Shown: positions 59,661 to 64,000 of the stretch, piece after piece
How the letters are laid out: each line of letters begins with the position of its first letter
Position numbering within the stretch: position 1 is the stretch's first letter
NCBI GenBank assembly: GCA_016647705.1
Contig: CM028339.1
Coordinates: 20,634,803 to 20,698,802, forward strand
Source: Eucommia ulmoides
Lineage: Eukaryota; Streptophyta; Magnoliopsida; Garryales; Eucommiaceae
Direction: 5' to 3'
DNA: 64,000 nt
The notes under the pieces: model-generated
Database searches by the model: none
What the model saw: only the letters and a program-made list of their open reading frames with translations
Told to the model about the DNA's origin: nothing
Translations under genes and position numbers: made by a program

Positions 59661-61720
59661 TGTTGATCCTAAGATTTTGATGAACAATTAAGTATTGATG
59701 TTTTGGTGGAACTAATGTTGATTCTAAATGATGATGTTCAAGATATTGAAGAATTAAGAGTTTGAAGAAATTAGGGAAAGCAACTCAAGAGAATCTTAAC
59801 TCTTAATATCTCAATTAGGAACACATACATGACATAAAATGTATTTTATTATTTATGTGTATGTTGATTAAATGAAATTATTTGCTCCTATATGATTTGA
59901 AAAGAAATATTTTTGATTGACTAAAATGGAATATAAGAATATTAGTGGAGCTTATTTAGAAGAGAAAATGGTTAAAGGGGAGAAAACGTAAAAGAAAATA
60001 AGTTAAAAATGTGTTCAGAAGAGAGATCCAGAAGACATCAATCGACAGATGTGTCGTCTAGACCAAGCTGCTGAAAGATCCTGTATCTCTAAGTCGACCG
60101 ACATGTCGATCGGATATGACAAATTGAACTCTCTGAATCCACAAGTTGACAGATAGGTCAAACGATAAAGGCAAAATGAACTCTCTGAATCTATAAGTCG
60201 ATCGATGAATGCGGCAGCGATGGCTTGGCTACAACCTGAATGGGGCGGTTGACTGACTGTTCGACCGGATGTGCTATTTCAGGATATTGTTTTATCCGGG
60301 ATTATATCCAAAAGTAGCCATTTTTTGTTGGGATTTGAGAGAGATTTTTGGGATATTTTCTATATTTAAAATATGGTTAACATATTAATTAAATCCTATT
60401 AATATGGTTCATTGAATATTAATGTTTCTTAATTTGGTACTTAAAATTGATTCTATTCTTATTAATTGAGATTGAGAAATATTTGGAGGGTTTAATTAAA
60501 ATATTTGAAAGCTATTTTAAAGTGAATTGAACCTAAATGAAGTCATTACGATATAAGAGAACTATAAGTGCTATTAATTGTCTTGACACATGTAAACTAG
60601 CCGTTAGAAGGCTGATTTCATACTCCTATGTATTGACCGACGAATTTCTTATATAAAATAATATATATTGAGAGAGAAAAGAAGTTAAGATCATTTTGTG
60701 AGCTTTTATAAGAGTTATCATATCAAGATGTTGTGAGTTTTTCTAAGAGACGATCTTGAAGATCAATTGCTATTAATCTTTACTACTATCGGATTTGAAG
60801 TTACATCGTTCTAATTATTCTTTCTATGGATTCCGGGTGAGATCTTTCCAATTATATTCTTTCATTGCATTATCTGATTATTATTTGGAAAATGATTTTA
60901 GAAATTGTTTATGATTTTTTGAAGAAAATATTTTTACAAACAATTTCTTGAATTTGATTACGTGCTCCAATTAGCTACCCATATCTTAGTCAAAATCAAA
61001 ATTTTCTATCTCACAATTTTTTATTACTAGATTGGTATATTAATTAAGTTATTATTTATCTGGGATGGTAGAAGCTCCGAGTGAGATTTCCTGTTTATTA
61101 TTTTTTTTGTGAATAGTGTGATGGGTTAAATACTATTGGGGATATTTAATCTAGGGTAGCTGGGTTTCAGTCTCTTCCTGTAAAGAGATTGAGGTAGTGA
61201 TTCTTCCTAGACAAAATTGCGATTAGAGTGATTTTTAAAGGTTTCATCCTTACTTAGGAAAATGATAGCTGGAGCGTTTTGTGAGGTTTTGATTCTGGAG
61301 CCTTAGTATTGAAAAGAATTAGGTTATTCTTTAGTCTGTAAAAAGTAGAGGTTCTTCCTTAGTTTGGGAAAATGATATTGTAAAGGTTGATTCTGAGCCT
61401 GTAAAACAATCGGTGTAAGAGTTTGGATCCTACCTTTAAAGGGATCTTTGTTTTAGTGGGTGTGACCTCCGTGGAACTCGGAGAACTAGATTAGCTAAGA
61501 GTAACTTGGTGAACGAGTATAAATTTTTGGTGTGCTGCTATATTTACTTTGTTATTTTTGTTGTTTGGGTGTGCACTTAGTTGATTATATTCTTTCATTG
61601 TGATATAAAGATAATAATTAATTTAGGATTAAAATTAATTATTTGATTTATGGAATTTTATTCTGATAATTTTTAATTACCCAATTCACCCCCCTTCTTG
61701 GGTATGTCACTGGGCCAATA
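59661..61720 (+). repeat. 3' LTR of the copia element
   Basis: 2060 bp, TGTTGATCCTAAG...GGGCCAATA. Compared with the 5' LTR it lacks about 35 bp near the start and part of the GTCGACC repeat. By eye the two LTRs differ at several percent of positions, so the insertion is not recent. Confidence 0.9.
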
Positions 61721-62916
61721 AGAGGTTTTAGGGAAAAGATTGTCTAACTTCGTTTACAAATATGTGTTTGGTCTTGTTTTAATTTACATTAATGGCGTTC
61801 AACCTATTCGACAATCTAGGTTTGTAAACTCACTCGCCACATCTCCCGAGTGTAAGACAAGTGAATATGCGACTTCATGTCAACGAAGAAGTCCCCCTTA
61901 ACATCCTAACGACTCTAGGGTACATGAGTCTCGCCCCAACGTCATTGATTTCATACTTTCCAACTCTCTCCAGGGTTAATGGATCGTCACATTGTGTTTA
62001 ACCTAGTCTGAATTCGGGGTTACCTCTCTTGAGTGTCAAACCCCAATTTCTCACTATTTCTTAACAAGTATATAATCATGACAAACCAATAAATACAATC
62101 AAAATAGCGAAGAACAACAATTAACGAAACACAAACTCAAACAAACAACCTTTTCATAAATTTATATTTATCCCAAGACAAAATCAGTTTAGATCATGGC
62201 CATAACCGTTTATACAATAGAGAGGGAGCTAAATATGCTCAACTAACTACCGAAGTTAAGAAAATAGAGAAGAAACAAAAGAAACTTAGCCGTAGTCCGA
62301 AGATTTATCGCTAAAAACGCTTTGAGATCGCTTCTCATTCTTCGTAACGTGTTATTCTCCTTCGGAATTGGTTGAACACTTCCAAGACCTGTCTCTAAAA
62401 TGTATGAAACCTAATGGGTCTCTAATGGCTGGAGGAGAGGTAAGGAGAATAAATAGGGAGCAAAAAATATCTAAATTAATATCTAAATTTGGTGACGAGT
62501 GACCGCCGCGGTGGTAAGGATCACCGCAGCGGTGGTGAGTATGTCGGTTTGATCTTCGCCGCAACAGTAGAGTCAGCGGTGGATTCAAAAACCTCTCTGT
62601 AGTTTCACCACCTCAGCGGTGAGCTTCCAGTAGTTTTAGGTGCCTTTTCACATATTCACCACTGCGGCAGTGGTCTAGACATTACAGCGGTGGCCTGCTT
62701 TTTAGAATATTGCCTCCATGCATGTTTTCCTACCATTTTTCCACTGTTCTTGATCTGATTTGATCATTTAGCATCTATTTTCATGTAGTTTCACCCCACA
62801 CACCTTATTTAATGCAAAAAGAATGAAAAACATATTAAAATAAAATAAAATGTAATAAACGTACTCGAAAACTAACAAATTCGGTTTGAAAATATATAGG
62901 TACATTACACCTATTA

Positions 62917-63364
62917 GTTGGCCCTTCAATTCCTGATCACTAAGAGATTTTTGACAACAACATCAAATTCTTATATGAGGAGTCTTGAAATAGAGGTCGG
63001 GCCAAGATTGGGAGTCGTAGCATGGCTTAACTCTTCAGAATCCTCATCTGCGTACTCCTTCAAGTAATTATCTTTATTTTTAATAAGTCTTAGACTTCTT
63101 GAGTTGTTTACATTGGTTTCTGATCAGCTGCCTTTACTTTGCAGAGCATCCATATTTCGTTTACATAGGCAAATAGTTCTGATAACGTGAGTGAGTTAGA
63201 TACTCAGCTCATGCATAAATTAACCGAATCTAATCGCTTGGAAGAAGACATGCGTGCTCTCAAGGAATATAAAGTCTCCCTTGAGAAAGATTTAGCACTG
63301 GTGAGGTCATCTCAAGAGACGTTTGAAGCATAGATGTGCTCCGCCAACGAACAACGTGAAACAG
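62917..63364 (+). pseudogene. Coiled-coil ORF fragment, unknown retroelement
   Basis: Continues 51931-52424 across LTR J. Around 63190-63360 the frame reads VSELDTQLMHKLTESNRLEE, DMRALKEYKVSLEKDLALV, RSSQETFEA, stop, MCSANEQRE, a clear heptad-like coiled coil. An acceptor-like CTTTGCAG precedes it at about 63140. It abuts the Tat RNase H copy at 63365. Plant retroelement ORFs with N-terminal basic linker and coiled coil exist, but I do not assign a family. Confidence 0.45.
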
Positions 63365-63637
63365 ATATGCCCTGAACAACAATCTAAGGACAAGTTTTGG
63401 CAGACTTCATTGCCGAGCTTACTGCCCCAAGAGAAGTAGTGATAAAAAATAGAAAATGCTCCAATCAGTCGACTACACTGTGGAAGTTACGGGTCGATGA
63501 TGCTTTGAATATGAAAGGAAAAGGGTATGGTGTAGGCATAGTCCTAGAAACATCCGAGAAAGATCAGCTCAAAAAAGCTATGTAGCTTGAATTTCGAACT
63601 TCTGACAACAATGTAGAATATGAAGCCGTAATTCTTG
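63365..63637 (+). pseudogene. Second copy of the Tat RNase H segment
   Basis: Nearly identical to 27388-27660, including the two shared stop codons (CCCTGAAC and ATCTAAGG). It encodes GQVLADFIAELTAPREVV, then WKLRVDDALNMKGKGYGVGI and FRTSDNNVEYEAVIL, with an extra stop near 63583. It is cut by the same copia LTR at the same base as the first copy. Confidence 0.88.
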
Positions 63638-64000
63638 TCTTGGCCCAATGAACTATCCAAGAGGGGGGTGAATTGGGTAGTAATAAAAAAATTAATCCAA
63701 GTAATAATACTTTAAAAATCAAATTATTAATATTTACCCTAAATTAATTATTATTTTTATAGCAGCGGAAATAAAATATCAACTAGGTGCATACCTAAAC
63801 AACAAAATTTAAATAATGTAAAGAAAATAGCACACCATAAATTTATACTGGTTCACCAAGCTATTCTTGGCTAATCCAGCCCCCCGAGCTCCACGAAGAG
63901 TCGCACCCACTAATCACTGTAATTCTTTTAACCAAGTAGGAACTAAACCCTTATAGAATGATTAATTTCGCAGGCTCAGAATGAACCTTTACAATTCATT
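63638..64000 (-). mobile_element. Second copy of the copia LTR (runs off the window)
   Basis: Matches 27661-28025 (TGGCCCAATGAACTATCC, AGCAGCGGAAATAAA, CCCCCCGAGCTCC). It lacks the 40-bp tandem duplication present in the first copy, and its first bases are TCTTGG rather than TGTTGG. Confidence 0.88.

Larger units (their letters stand above)
52650..61720 (+). mobile_element. SIRE-like Ty1/copia element, full length, inactive
   Basis: 9071 bp: 5' LTR 52650-54757, initiator-Met-type primer site (TGGCATCTGACC, degenerate), gag 54807-56033, pol 56369-59335, short 3' region with purine tract (AAAAAGAGAGAGAT) and 3' LTR 59661-61720. The flanks AGATG (52645-52649) and AGAGG (61721-61725) are a 5-bp target repeat with one change. 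Domain order protease, integrase, RT, RNase H defines copia. There is no envelope-like ORF between RNase H and the 3' LTR. Confidence 0.92.
52425..62916 (-). mobile_element. Solo LTR J (TR-GAG family), split by the copia element
   Basis: Two parts, 52425-52649 and 61726-62916, form one minus-strand LTR of about 1.4 kb (TGGCGTG...CTATTA on the plus strand). GTTG lies at both outer edges, a possible partial target duplication. GC motifs (ATCACCGCAGCGGTGGTG near 62520) are of the CG type. The reading GAGATG-TTTTAGGG across the copia insertion matches other LTRs of the family. Confidence 0.85.

Overview
This is nuclear DNA of a flowering plant, most likely a eudicot. It is AT-rich, has plant-type splice sites, and consists almost wholly of Ty1/copia and Ty3/gypsy LTR retrotransposons with two DNA-transposon segments. 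I find no intact host gene. The only recognisable host-gene sequence is two exons of queuine tRNA-ribosyltransferase (QTRT1), cut off by an LTR. The species cannot be named from what I can see. || The dominant component is one non-autonomous LTR retrotransposon family. I count eleven insertion events, labelled here A, L, B, H, D, E1, E2, F, C, G and J. Its LTRs are 1.4-1.6 kb (TGATAGG...CTACCA). It has a tRNA-Asp primer binding site, a single gag-like ORF of about 330 codons, about 1.5 kb of 3' non-coding sequence and a polypurine tract, but no pol. This matches the TR-GAG type of element (LTRs plus a GAG domain only). Gag and primer site suggest descent from an Athila-like Ty3/gypsy element. 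|| Layout: 1-3047, element A inside an LTR fragment L, both minus. 3048-3554, QTRT1 exon fragments. 3560-9948, solo LTR B and complete element H, head to head at one target site. 9954-10782, the end of a probable CACTA transposon. 10783-15900, AT-rich sequence with tandem and direct repeats and no recognised gene. 15905-36999, one Tat-lineage Ty3/gypsy element opened by six later insertions: K, D, E1 (itself holding E2), a copia solo LTR, and F. 37071-39345, a MULE-like transposon with a 9-bp target duplication, holding a GTTAAC minisatellite and a GC-rich gene-like segment. 40121-40880, an inverted Tat-type LTR. 41084-46241, element C with the best-preserved gag. 46467-51930, element G of a gag-deleted subfamily. 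52425-62916, solo LTR J interrupted by a full-length but dead SIRE-like copia element. 63365-64000, a second copy of the Tat RNase H segment with the same copia LTR at the same base. || Five- or nine-base target duplications and reading frames that rejoin across insertions give a clear order of events. Items most worth a second look are the conserved inverted repeats of the TR-GAG family (two hairpins after gag, and 16-bp palindromes upstream of the LTR TATA box), the subfamily that shares an 815-bp gag deletion, the reuse of one pentamer target by B and H, and the MULE with its palindromic minisatellite.
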